From Verrucomicrobiota bacterium (GTDB lineage Bacteria; Verrucomicrobiota; Verrucomicrobiia; Chthoniobacterales; UBA10450), in contig QHQA01000102.1 of NCBI GenBank assembly GCA_003219695.1, positions 1-35,349 of the forward strand: 35,349 nucleotides of DNA, read 5' to 3'. Positions 25,792-33,536 of the stretch are shown here, piece by piece. The position numbers and the translations under genes are program-made. Below the pieces are notes generated by a model. It was not told the origin of the DNA. It saw only the letters and a list, made by a program, of their open reading frames with translations, and made no database searches. Every line of letters starts with the position of its first letter. Position 1 is the first letter of the stretch.

Positions 25792-26211
25792 CTACAAATC
25801 GCGCAGCGCGGTTTGCGCTTTTCCGATATCGGATGGCCGCAGAACAATCAGACCTCTTTCCGTTTCACGACCGGCTGCGAGATAGACGTATTCAATGTTG
25901 ACTTCGGCATCCGTGAGGCGCTCGGCGATTTTGGCTAGAACGCCGGGTTGACTCTCGGTTTCGATCATGAGCACTTCGGTCTCCAGAGCGAGGACCCCCG
26001 CTTCGCCCAAAAGCATGAGCGCCTTGGCCGGATCGCTTACGACCATCCGCACGACCGTGTGATCGACCGTATCCGATGTAGCCAGCGCGTGGATGTTAAT
26101 TTCGGCTTTGGCAAGTGCATCACACACGCGCGCAAGCGCCCCGGGACGATTTGCAAGAAAGACCGCAAGTTGGGTGGCCGTTTCGATGGAGACCTTGGGA
26201 GATCGGTTCAT
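25792..26211 (-). CDS. Tandem ACT-domain regulatory protein
   Basis: A 139-residue protein with two ACT domains: residues 12-75 (QLAVFLANRPGALARVCDALAKAEINIHAL) and 80-139 (VLMIETESQPGVLAKIAERLTDAEVNIEYVYL). Each has the beta-alpha-beta start and the Pro-Gly ligand-loop typical of amino-acid-binding ACT folds. No catalytic domain is attached, so it is probably an amino-acid-sensing regulator. It is divergent from an amino-acid permease gene, which fits that role. Its stop codon is in frame with the aconitase remnant 12 codons downstream. Confidence 0.87.
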   Translation of the reverse strand: MNRSPKVSIETATQLAVFLANRPGALARVCDALAKAEINIHALATSDTVDHTVVRMVVSDPAKALMLLGEAGVLALETEVLMIETESQPGVLAKIAERLTDAEVNIEYVYLAAGRETERGLIVLRPSDIGKAQTALRDL

Positions 26212-26219
26212 GGCGTTTC

Positions 26220-26275
26220 AAAGTCACGCCGGGAATAGCTTCTGACAACTGACGAAAACCTAGAGACGTGACTTT
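26220..26275. promoter_or_regulatory. Candidate operator between the ACT gene and the permease gene
   Basis: A perfect 9-base inverted repeat, AAAGTCACG at 26220-26228 and CGTGACTTT at 26267-26275, lies in the divergent gap between the ACT gene (start 26211) and the permease (start 26331). The 38-base spacing would allow two protein dimers or a loop. No binding protein is known. Confidence 0.35.
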
Positions 26276-26281
26276 ACAAAA

Positions 26282-26301
26282 CGGCGGACTGAAGGCCGCC
26301 G
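26282..26301. repeat. Hairpin repeat of the GAGCGGCGG type
   Basis: CGGCGG at 26282-26287 pairs with CCGCCG at 26296-26301. On the minus strand it is preceded by GAG, giving the same GAGCGGCGG head as the hairpin at 7254-7274. Confidence 0.45.
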
Positions 26302-26330
26302 CTCGTTGAAATCGGACTCGTTCGCGAATC

Positions 26331-27701
26331 ATGAACTTGAATGCGACCATTAACCCACCCGTGACTACTCTTGCTCAGCGCGTTTCCGTGAAGCCTGCCG
26401 CTCCCAAGCGCACTGTCGGTTTTCTCACGGCGTCTTCCATTGTGATCGCCAACATCATCGGCACCGGAATTTTCACGAGCCTTGGTTTTCAACTGACAGA
26501 CATTCAGTCGGGGTTTCCGTTGCTCATGCTTTGGATCATCGGCGGAATCGCGGCGCTTTGCGGCGCGCTTTGCTATGGAGAACTGAGCGCGACGCTGCCG
26601 CGTTCGGGAGGCGAATATCATTTTCTATCGGAGATTTATCATCCTGCGCTCGGGTTTATGGCGGGATTCGTTTCCGCCACGGTTGGGTTCGCCGCGCCGA
26701 TCGCGCTCGCCGCGATGGCGTTTGGCAAATATTTTGTCGGAGTCTTCGGCGTCGGCTCGCCGGTGCTTCTGTCGTTTGTCGTTGTTTGGCTGGTAACAGC
26801 TTTTCATCTAGGAAATCTCCAAGTCGGCAGCGCGTTTCAAAATCTTTCGACACTCGTGAAATTGCTTCTGATCGGTGCACTGATCGGCGTCGGCTTCTTT
26901 GTCCATCCGAAGCAGCCAATCAGCTTTCTGCCGGCGCGCGGCGACGCGATGTCGATCTTCGGCGCGCCGTTTGCGGTGGCTCTGGTTTACGTGATGTATT
27001 CGTACTCGGGTTGGAACGCGGCGGCCTATATCACAGGCGAAATCAAGCAGCCGGAAAAAAATGTGCCGCGCTCGTTGCTTGCGGGCACAGGTGTTGTGAT
27101 CGTGCTTTACGTGTTGCTCAACGCGATCTTCCTCGCCACCACGCCCGTCCAGGAATTGAAAGGTCAATTGGAAGTAGCGTTGATTGCAGGCAAACATATT
27201 TTTGGCGCGAACGGCGGGCGCGTTGCCGGCGCGGTCATATGTCTCGGTTTGATCTCTGCAATCAGTTCAATGACGTGGATCGGGCCGCGGGTGAGCATGT
27301 CGATGGGCGAAGACCATTGGTTGCTGCGGCTGCTTGGGCGCAAGAATCCGCATGGCATCCCTACCAATGCCATTGTGCTGCAATTGGCGATCGTCAATGT
27401 GCTTTTGCTCACGCGCAGCTTTGAAAGCGTCGTCCAATACACTCAATTCAGTCTGTTGCTCTGTTCGCTGTTCGCCGTGCTCGGCGTGATGGTGCTCCGC
27501 GCAAGGCGCCCGCAAATCGCACGGCCTTATCGGGTGTGGGCTTATCCGTTGCCGCCGATTATCTTTTCCGTCATCACAATCTGGATGATGGTTTACCTGC
27601 TGCGCTGGAAAACGATTGAATCGCTGGCTGGACTCGCGACCGCAATCGTCGGGGTCCTGCTCTACTTTTGCGCGGGAAAACGCCTCCATCGCTCGGAATG
27701 A
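26331..27701 (+). CDS. APC-family amino-acid permease
   Basis: A 456-residue inner-membrane transporter of the amino acid-polyamine-organocation superfamily with about 12 hydrophobic segments. Segment 1 carries the helix-breaking ANIIGTGIFTSLG motif that forms the substrate site, and later AYITGEIKQPEKNVPRSL is the conserved loop after segment 6. A cytoplasmic N-terminus of about 28 residues precedes the first span. The substrate cannot be told from sequence. It is divergent from a tandem-ACT protein, which may sense the same amino acid. The stop TGA overlaps the start of the next gene (ATGA), so the two are translationally coupled. Confidence 0.92.
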   Translation: MNLNATINPPVTTLAQRVSVKPAAPKRTVGFLTASSIVIANIIGTGIFTSLGFQLTDIQSGFPLLMLWIIGGIAALCGALCYGELSATLPRSGGEYHFLSEIYHPALGFMAGFVSATVGFAAPIALAAMAFGKYFVGVFGVGSPVLLSFVVVWLVTAFHLGNLQVGSAFQNLSTLVKLLLIGALIGVGFFVHPKQPISFLPARGDAMSIFGAPFAVALVYVMYSYSGWNAAAYITGEIKQPEKNVPRSLLAGTGVVIVLYVLLNAIFLATTPVQELKGQLEVALIAGKHIFGANGGRVAGAVICLGLISAISSMTWIGPRVSMSMGEDHWLLRLLGRKNPHGIPTNAIVLQLAIVNVLLLTRSFESVVQYTQFSLLLCSLFAVLGVMVLRARRPQIARPYRVWAYPLPPIIFSVITIWMMVYLLRWKTIESLAGLATAIVGVLLYFCAGKRLHRSE

Positions 27702-28813
27702 AAACATTGTTCGTAGCAATAGCGCTGGTGACTGCGCTCAGCGTTTCGGGGCAAGAGAATCCAGAGCTTGCTCCTCGTGCGATGCCGGTAAACGCCGGGC
27801 CAAATGACATTGCGCGCTTCCTCGCCGGGATGCCCGTGCCAGAGAATTCGCCGCTCGCGCTGCTGACACGCGATCCGGCCTGGCAGGAACACGCCACATT
27901 TTTTGAAAAAGAATTTTCAAAACTTAATCTCCGGCAGCTCCAGAAACTGCACGCGTGGCAGGAGACTTATCTTCCCGAATCGCTGCAACCGGTCCCTGTA
28001 GCGTTTTACATGTTCAGCGGGCCCGATCTTCTGTATGTCGATCAATTTTTCCCCAAGGCAAAGGTGTACGTGCTTTGCGGGAAGGAATCGATGGGACCGC
28101 CACCGGATCCGCTGCGGATCGCGAATTTGTCTGGCGCGCTGGGAAATCTGGAGAACGCGATGAAGTCCTCGCTCGAGACGACCTACTTCATTACAAAAGA
28201 CATGAAAATCGATTTGCAACAGCAGAACCTCAATGGGGTGCTGCCAATTCTCTACGCTTTCATCGCGCGCGCCGATAAGTCGATTACAAACGTCGCGTTC
28301 GGCTCGCTCAATGGCGGCGGCGCGTTTCAAGAGAGCGCGCCGGGGAAGAAAGGCGGCAGCATTCCCGGGGTGCGAATCAATTATACCGACAATCAATCGG
28401 GCGATTCACAGACGTTGTACTATTTCACCACCGATATTTCCGACGGCGGCATCAAAGCGACTCCCGGTTTCCTGAAATTTTGCCAACGTCTCGGCGTCGG
28501 CTCGAGTCTTCTCAAGTCGTCTTCGTATCTCATGTTTGAGGACGGGTTCGCGACGATTCGCAATTTCATTCTCGATCACAGCAACATGATCGTGCAGGAC
28601 GACTCCGGGATTCCGCTGGCTTACCTCGACCCAATGAAATGGAACCTGCGCCTTTTCGGCGTTTACCTCGGCCCGATCGAGCTGTTCAAACAACATTACC
28701 AGCCCCGGCTTCAGGAACTTTTCCAACAAGGTAATCCGCCGCCGATCGAGTTCGGATTTGGTTATCGCTGGAACTGGAAGGAAGCCAATTTAATCGTGGC
28801 CGAACGGAAGTGA
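27698..28813 (+). CDS. Secreted protein of unknown function
   Basis: A 371-residue exported protein whose family is not recognised. Signal peptide at about 1-19 (MKTLFVAIALVTALSVSGQ). The mature domain has recurring motifs such as YMFSGPDLLYVDQFFPKAK near 100-120, FGSLNGGGAF, and a conserved-looking LKSSSYLMFEDGF. No membrane segment, lipobox or known catalytic motif is seen. Its ATG 27698 overlaps the permease stop, so the products may work together, for example in uptake or export across the envelope; this is only inference. ribE follows 3 bases downstream. Confidence 0.8.
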   Translation: MKTLFVAIALVTALSVSGQENPELAPRAMPVNAGPNDIARFLAGMPVPENSPLALLTRDPAWQEHATFFEKEFSKLNLRQLQKLHAWQETYLPESLQPVPVAFYMFSGPDLLYVDQFFPKAKVYVLCGKESMGPPPDPLRIANLSGALGNLENAMKSSLETTYFITKDMKIDLQQQNLNGVLPILYAFIARADKSITNVAFGSLNGGGAFQESAPGKKGGSIPGVRINYTDNQSGDSQTLYYFTTDISDGGIKATPGFLKFCQRLGVGSSLLKSSSYLMFEDGFATIRNFILDHSNMIVQDDSGIPLAYLDPMKWNLRLFGVYLGPIELFKQHYQPRLQELFQQGNPPPIEFGFGYRWNWKEANLIVAERK

Positions 28814-28816
28814 CCA

Positions 28817-29434
28817 ATGTTCACCGGCCTGATCGAAGAAGTCGGTGAGGTTATTGCGGTGCGCGCGAGCACCCCCGAAAGTCTTCGCGAGCTGCAAATT
28901 GCCGCGCCGGACATCGCGAAAAAGACCAAGAGCGGGGATAGCGTAGCCGTGAATGGCTGCTGCCTCACGTTGACTTCGCGGCGCGGCGATCGTCTCGCTT
29001 TCGATCTTCTCGGGGAAACAATCGCTCGCACGAACCTGAAAAAATTGCGGCGTAACGACTCGGTGAACCTGGAGCGCGCCCTGCCCGCCGATGGGCGTTT
29101 GGGCGGACATTTTGTGCAGGGCCACATTGATTGCGTGTCGTCCATTATCGCCTTCGACAAGCAGGGCACGGACTTTCGACTGGAAGTGGAGTTGCCGGGC
29201 GAGTTCGCACATTACGTCGCTCGCAAAGGTTCGATTGCCGTCAACGGAATCAGCCTGACGATTGCTGAAGTTTTGGCGAAAAGCTGCGTTGCATGGATCA
29301 TCCCGTACACGAAACAGCACACCAATCTCCACTGCGCGCAGTCGGGCGATCTGGTGAATATCGAGTTCGATATTCTCGCCAAGTACGTCGAAAGACTGCT
29401 TTCACGCTCCGCTGTAGAATCCAACCACGAATGA
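28817..29434 (+). CDS. ribE: Riboflavin synthase alpha chain
   Basis: Converts two molecules of dimethylribityl-lumazine to riboflavin and the pyrimidine precursor. The 205-residue product shows the characteristic MFTGLIEEVG start and two homologous barrels: SVAVNGCCLTLT at 43-54 in the first and SIAVNGISLTI in the second, with GHFVQGHIDCV between. The last residues (AVESNHE) are encoded inside a repeat arm, so the repeat supplies the stop codon at 29432-29434 and probably replaced the original C-terminus. It begins 3 bases after the secreted-protein gene. Also called ribC in some species. Confidence 0.94.
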   Translation: MFTGLIEEVGEVIAVRASTPESLRELQIAAPDIAKKTKSGDSVAVNGCCLTLTSRRGDRLAFDLLGETIARTNLKKLRRNDSVNLERALPADGRLGGHFVQGHIDCVSSIIAFDKQGTDFRLEVELPGEFAHYVARKGSIAVNGISLTIAEVLAKSCVAWIIPYTKQHTNLHCAQSGDLVNIEFDILAKYVERLLSRSAVESNHE

Positions 29435-29598
29435 ACACGAATGTACACGAATTCATAAAAAGCCTGCCCGCTAATCACGCGAATTCACGCAGCAAAATCC
29501 GATTTGTCGTTCCTATCTTCGGTTCGCGTCTATTCGCGCCATTCGCGGGGAAATTTCCTTTGTCTCCTATTCGTGTTAATTCGTGTCTATTCGTGGTT
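29423..29598. repeat. Inverted repeat between ribE and aroD
   Basis: AACCACGAATGAACACGAAT at 29423-29442 pairs at 18 of 20 positions with 29579-29598. Between them, further CACGCGAATTCACGC-like and TTCGCG(T/C)CTATTCGCG-like units appear on both arms, so the 136-base interior is also loosely palindromic. The left arm contains the ribE stop codon, the right arm ends 5 bases before the aroD ATG. Such CACGAAT-unit repeats are seen as dispersed elements in environmental bacteria, by recollection. Confidence 0.75.
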
Positions 29599-29603
29599 AA
29601 AAA

Positions 29604-30290
29604 ATGAATGCCCGTACCTCGGCCACCGAGCGTCCGCGCATTGTGGGCGTAATTGCGTCGCGCGCGGATGTGGACGCGGCGACGCAAATGCGAAAGTCGC
29701 CGGATTTATTCGAGCTGCGTCTGGATTGCTTCGCAGATATTGCCAATCAACTAGAACGCAAATTGCCACGGTTAGGCGCGCCGCTCATCATCACGGCGCG
29801 ACATCCGCAGGAGGGCGGGGCGAACAAATTATCAATCCGGCAACGGCGCGATCTGCTCATTCGATTTTTAAAGTACGCCAGCTATATCGACTTTGAACTG
29901 CGCTCTGCCTCAGCGCTGCGTTTGTTGCCTACGCTCGCCGAGAAGAAAAAAGTGCGGCGCATCATTTCGTTCCATAACTTCCAATCAACACCTCATCCAC
30001 GGATTCTCGCCGCTAAAGCACGCGCGGCCAGAGCACACGGCGCAAATATTTTCAAGGTCGCGACGCGCACCGACACGCCAATCGAACTCGCGCGTTTGCT
30101 CGACTTCATAACGGACAAGCGTGTCGATCTTCCCATCGCCGCGATGGGCATCGGCAAACTCGGCGCGATTTCGCGCGTCCTGCTGGCGCGCGCCGGTTCC
30201 GCTCTGGTCTATGCATCAATCACCGCGGCGACCGACGTCGAGGGCCAACTCTCGCTCGAACAACTTCGCGCGCTGGGAGTCGGAAAATGA
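29604..30290 (+). CDS. aroD: 3-dehydroquinate dehydratase, type I
   Basis: Dehydrates 3-dehydroquinate to 3-dehydroshikimate in the shikimate pathway through a Schiff base. The 228-residue product has the catalytic His124 (ISFHNF) and the imine-forming Lys151 (NIFKVATR), 27 residues apart just as His143 and Lys170 are in E. coli AroD. FELRLDCF near the N-terminus and MGIGKLGAISR at 181-191 (substrate-binding Arg) match type I enzymes. Length is slightly short but normal for the class. The start ATG is fixed by a repeat immediately upstream. No other shikimate gene is in the window. Confidence 0.92.
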   Translation: MNARTSATERPRIVGVIASRADVDAATQMRKSPDLFELRLDCFADIANQLERKLPRLGAPLIITARHPQEGGANKLSIRQRRDLLIRFLKYASYIDFELRSASALRLLPTLAEKKKVRRIISFHNFQSTPHPRILAAKARAARAHGANIFKVATRTDTPIELARLLDFITDKRVDLPIAAMGIGKLGAISRVLLARAGSALVYASITAATDVEGQLSLEQLRALGVGK

Positions 30291-30301
30291 CAAAGCTCAA
30301 A

Positions 30302-30372
30302 TGACGAATGACGAAAGACTGACGAACCCCGGAATAAGAAAAGAGCCATGCTTCGAGCTTCGTCATTCGTCA
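30302..30372. repeat. Inverted repeat between aroD and the LON gene
   Basis: A perfect 14-base inverted repeat, TGACGAATGACGAA at 30302-30315 and its complement at 30359-30372, with a 43-base loop. Flanking units (ATGAC, TTTCGTCAT at 30383-30391) extend the similarity. It begins 11 bases after the aroD stop. Confidence 0.65.
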
Positions 30373-30458
30373 CTGATTCGGATTTCGTCATTATATTTGG
30401 GCCTCGTGTTCCACCCTGATAACCGTGGACATATTCTTTGCAGAGCGACCCTGATCCC

Positions 30459-31088
30459 ATGTCTTCGTCAGTAACTTTGCCCAAACAACTGCCGGTGATG
30501 CCGCTGCCGGGAGCGGTCCTTTTTCCGCACGCGCTGCTCCCGCTTTACATTTTTGAGCCGCGCTATCGCGACATGCTGGAACACGCGCTGCAGCATCATC
30601 GCATGTTTTGCGTAACGCTGATCAAACCGAGTTGCCCGGAGTGGCGCGCGCCGGAAGATTTTTTCCATCTTGCCACTGCCGGATTGATTCGCGCGTGTGT
30701 GGGGCGCGGCGATGGCACGTCCAATTTAATCCTGCAGGGTCTGCGACGGGTACGCTTTACCAGTTTCGAACAGGAGACGCCGTTCCCGATTGCCAGGATC
30801 GACATCGTTGAGTCGTGCGACGCAACCACGGTCGAGACCGAAGCGCTCGGCGCAAAAGTGCTCGAGCTTTACGCGAACCTGAAACACGACCGCCGTCAGC
30901 TTCCGGCAAAGGTGGATCGATACCTTTCTGAACTGCGTGACTTGGAAATGCTGGCGGACCTTATGGCCTCCACATTCGTTAACGATCCGTTGCGGCGACA
31001 ACGCGTACTTGAGGAACATTCTCTCAACCAGCGTCTCCGTTTTCTCATCAGATATCTGCGGGACGAAATCGGCAACGCCGCTGCATAG
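30459..31088 (+). CDS. LON substrate-binding-domain protein
   Basis: A 209-residue protein consisting only of the N-terminal substrate-binding (PUA-like) domain of Lon protease. LPVMPLPGAVLFPHALLPLYIFEPRYRDML at the start is diagnostic of the family, followed by GTSNLILQGLRRVRF and a helical C-terminal half (about 120-209). There is no ATPase or protease domain, as in the widespread single-domain LON proteins of unknown function. The ATG at 30459 gives the expected start; a TTG at 30438 would add 7 residues. The stop TAG is immediately followed by a repeat arm. Confidence 0.88.
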   Translation: MSSSVTLPKQLPVMPLPGAVLFPHALLPLYIFEPRYRDMLEHALQHHRMFCVTLIKPSCPEWRAPEDFFHLATAGLIRACVGRGDGTSNLILQGLRRVRFTSFEQETPFPIARIDIVESCDATTVETEALGAKVLELYANLKHDRRQLPAKVDRYLSELRDLEMLADLMASTFVNDPLRRQRVLEEHSLNQRLRFLIRYLRDEIGNAAA

Positions 31089-31171
31089 CTGTAGCCGCGT
31101 CTCTGTGAGACGCGAAAGTTGCGGCAGTGACGCACATCAATCTCGCGCCTCGCACAGCGAGGCGGCTACAG
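31089..31171. repeat. Double-hairpin palindromic element between LON gene and dgt
   Basis: An outer perfect 10-base stem (CTGTAGCCGC at 31089-31098 with 31162-31171) encloses two hairpins, 31097-31113 (GCGTCTC, loop TGT) and 31147-31163 (GCCTCGC, loop ACA), each with a perfect 7-base stem; each hairpin overlaps the outer arm by two bases. It fills exactly the 77-base gap between two convergent genes, and its right arm carries the stop codon of dgt. It may act as a two-way transcription end, but has no T-tracts. Confidence 0.85.
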
Positions 31172-32284
31172 TTGAGCGATTCGGCCGTATTCTTCCATTA
31201 AATATCGGTCCGTCATTCCGGCGACGTAATCGCACACTGTGCGATGCAACCCTTCCTTCTCGATGCGTCTCATCGCTCCATCGCCCAGCCTGTCGGGATC
31301 GACAAGGTATGCGTCAAAAACGCGCCGCAGCATCTCGCACGAACGCCGGTTCAATTCCGATACCCGGGGGTGATAATAAACGTTCTGATACAAAAACTTC
31401 CGCAGCGCGCGATTCGCCCCGGCTAACTCATCGCTGTAGCGAATCAGTGGAGCCGGCTGTCGGCGCACCTCGTCTGCGCTCTGCACACCCGATTCCGCGA
31501 CGGATTTTGCGCTCGTCGCAACCAGGTCGTACACCTCGTGATCGATGATGTCGCGAATAATCAGCTTGTGCAGCTCAGGCTCGCGTGCGTCAGCGTAACG
31601 CGCGAGCACTGCGTGATGGCTTCGCCTCCACACCTCGTTTTCTTCCAAGTGCGTCGCGCTTAAAATTTCAAAATCGACGGCGTCATCCAGATCATGACTG
31701 TAATAGGTGATCTCGTCCGCAAGATCTGCGACCTGCGCCTCCAGCGATGGACATTCGTATTCTTCTCCTTTGGGTCCGGGGAAAACGTAAGGCCGTTCAT
31801 GTTTCCGCAAACCTTCGCGCACTTCGAACGTCAGATTTAACCCCGGAAAATCTGGATACGGCGTTTCGAGCAACTCGACCACTCGCACGCTCTGGCGGTT
31901 GTGATCAAACCCGCCGTGCTCGCGCATGCATTCAGCCAACGTCTCCTCGCCCGAGTGCCCAAATGGCGCGTGCCCCAGATCGTGCGCCAGCGCGATCCCT
32001 TCTGCGAGATCTTCGTTGAGTCTCAACGCGCGGGCGATCGTCCGGCTGATCGATGCCACCTCGATGGAATGCGTGAGGCGGGTGCGCAAATGGTCGCCAG
32101 TCCCGTTCAGGAAAACCTGCGTCTTGTATTCCATCCGTCGAAACGCCCGCGAATGAATAATGCGCGCCCGATCGCGTTGAAATTCTGTGCGGTACGCGTG
32201 GCTCGGCTCGGCATATTTGCGCCCGCGGGATCGGCCCGATTTTTCCGCAAACGGCGCGAGCACGGCGTGCTCGGTAGCCTCCAT
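31166..32284 (-). CDS. dgt: Deoxyguanosinetriphosphate triphosphohydrolase-like HD protein
   Basis: Hydrolyses dNTPs to the deoxynucleoside and triphosphate. From the ATG at 32284 it has 372 residues with the HD phosphohydrolase metal site visible: RTRLTHS with His72, HDLGH with His101 and Asp102, and the later HDLDDAVD that supplies the last Asp. SRAFRRMEYKTQVF at 45-58 matches the family's N-terminal motif. Length fits the short (non-E. coli) dGTPase class. A TTG at 32335 would add 17 residues of poor similarity. The last two codons and the TAG stop lie in a palindromic repeat arm. Confidence 0.93.
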   Translation of the reverse strand: MEATEHAVLAPFAEKSGRSRGRKYAEPSHAYRTEFQRDRARIIHSRAFRRMEYKTQVFLNGTGDHLRTRLTHSIEVASISRTIARALRLNEDLAEGIALAHDLGHAPFGHSGEETLAECMREHGGFDHNRQSVRVVELLETPYPDFPGLNLTFEVREGLRKHERPYVFPGPKGEEYECPSLEAQVADLADEITYYSHDLDDAVDFEILSATHLEENEVWRRSHHAVLARYADAREPELHKLIIRDIIDHEVYDLVATSAKSVAESGVQSADEVRRQPAPLIRYSDELAGANRALRKFLYQNVYYHPRVSELNRRSCEMLRRVFDAYLVDPDRLGDGAMRRIEKEGLHRTVCDYVAGMTDRYLMEEYGRIAQL

Positions 32285-32347
32285 TTCTTCGCGCGTTTTG
32301 CAGTTCGTGATGGTCACGACGAGTGAAACTTGCAAGCGCTCGTGCGC

Positions 32348-32412
32348 TTGACCGATTTAATAAATACCGTAGCTCTTCCAAGCGGGCCTGACGAGTCTAT
32401 TAAATCGGTCGA
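32348..32412. repeat. Inverted repeat between dgt and the methyltransferase gene
   Basis: GACCGATTTAATA at 32350-32362 and its perfect complement at 32398-32410 (13 bases, 35-base loop), extending to 17 of 19 positions with mismatches. It lies in the divergent gap, where promoters of both genes would be, so it could be an operator pair or a dispersed repeat. Confidence 0.6.
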
Positions 32413-32453
32413 GCTACTTGTCGATCTTACAATTCGAGAAATCCAAAGCAACC

Positions 32454-33509
32454 ATGTCGAAGAAAACCCGTCCGAAAAAATCCGCCAAAGACCGGATTCG
32501 CCGTGGCGAACAAGTCACTTCCGAACGTCTGCAGCAAATTAGTTTTGCCTACGCGCCGCCGCTCATCATCAGCTCGGCTGTGTCGAATAAAGTTTTCGAT
32601 AAGCTCGCCAGCGGTGCGAAAACCGTCGAGCAAGTGAGCAAGGAAACCGGTGCGTCGACGCGCGGTTTGCGCGCGATTATGGACGCGCTCGTCGGTCTTG
32701 AACTGCTGAAGAAAGATCGGCAATCCAGATACTCACTTACGCCCGAGAGCGAAGCATTTCTCATCAGCAATAAGCCCGGCTCGCTCGCGGGATTTTTCGG
32801 ATCGATTTTGCCGCAGCTCAATTCGCGATGGCTGCGGCTGAGTGAGGTCGTGCGCGACGGCCGGCCGGTAGCCGCCGTCAACCAGGAGACCGAGGGCACT
32901 GAATTCTTCAGTCAGCTTGTGGAGAACATTATTCCAATGAGCTACCCCAGTGCGCAGAAACTTGGCGATCATTTGAAAGTCGCGAAAGCGAAAGGCGAAG
33001 TGCGTGTTCTCGATCTGGCAGCAGGTTCTGGGATCTGGGGAATTGCGCTCGCCCAGAAGTCGCCACGCATGCGCGTGACCGCGATCGATTGGGGGGGAAT
33101 GATTCCGACCACAAAACGCATCACGGAAAAATTCGGTGTCCGCGATCATTTCGATTTCGTCGAAGGCGATTTGTTGCAAGCGGATTTTGGCAACGGCTAC
33201 GACATCGCCACTCTTGGCCATATCTTGCATAGCGAAGGCGAACAACGCAGCCGGCAGTTGCTCAAGAAAACTTTTGGCGCACTCAAACCCGGCGGCACAA
33301 TTGCAATCGGCGAATGGCTGGTGAATGACCGGCGCACCGAACCGACACACGCGCTCATGTTCGGCGTGCAAATGCTCGTGAACACAGAGCAAGGCGACAC
33401 CTTCAGCTTCAACGAAATCAAAAACTGGCTGGAAAAAACAGGCTTCAAAAAAGTTCGCAAGCTCGAAGCGCCCGGTCCATCGCCGCTCATTCTTGCAACG
33501 AAACCGTAG
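32454..33509 (+). CDS. SAM-dependent O-methyltransferase-like protein
   Basis: A 351-residue protein of the class with an N-terminal winged-helix dimerisation domain (about 18-105, with VFDKLASGAKTVEQVSKETG) and a C-terminal Rossmann methyltransferase domain. SAM motif I is VLDLAAGSGIWGIALA at 185-200, followed by an acidic AIDWGG and a GDLLQADFG motif; YDIATLGHILHSEGE and LKPGGTIAIGEWL complete the pattern. Similar enzymes methylate small phenolic or polyketide substrates; the substrate here is unknown. The ATG at 32454 follows an in-frame ATG at 32418; the later one is chosen because MSKKTRPKK is a normal soluble start and the upstream sequence is close to a repeat. Confidence 0.85.
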   Translation: MSKKTRPKKSAKDRIRRGEQVTSERLQQISFAYAPPLIISSAVSNKVFDKLASGAKTVEQVSKETGASTRGLRAIMDALVGLELLKKDRQSRYSLTPESEAFLISNKPGSLAGFFGSILPQLNSRWLRLSEVVRDGRPVAAVNQETEGTEFFSQLVENIIPMSYPSAQKLGDHLKVAKAKGEVRVLDLAAGSGIWGIALAQKSPRMRVTAIDWGGMIPTTKRITEKFGVRDHFDFVEGDLLQADFGNGYDIATLGHILHSEGEQRSRQLLKKTFGALKPGGTIAIGEWLVNDRRTEPTHALMFGVQMLVNTEQGDTFSFNEIKNWLEKTGFKKVRKLEAPGPSPLILATKP

Positions 33510-33536
33510 TGGCGCGCCCGTCGCGCGCTGTTCTGC

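Noticed and set aside
29423-30372. CRISPR array from the repeated CACGAAT and TGACGAA words
   Set aside because: Units are inverted and irregular, without constant-length spacers, and no cas gene is present.
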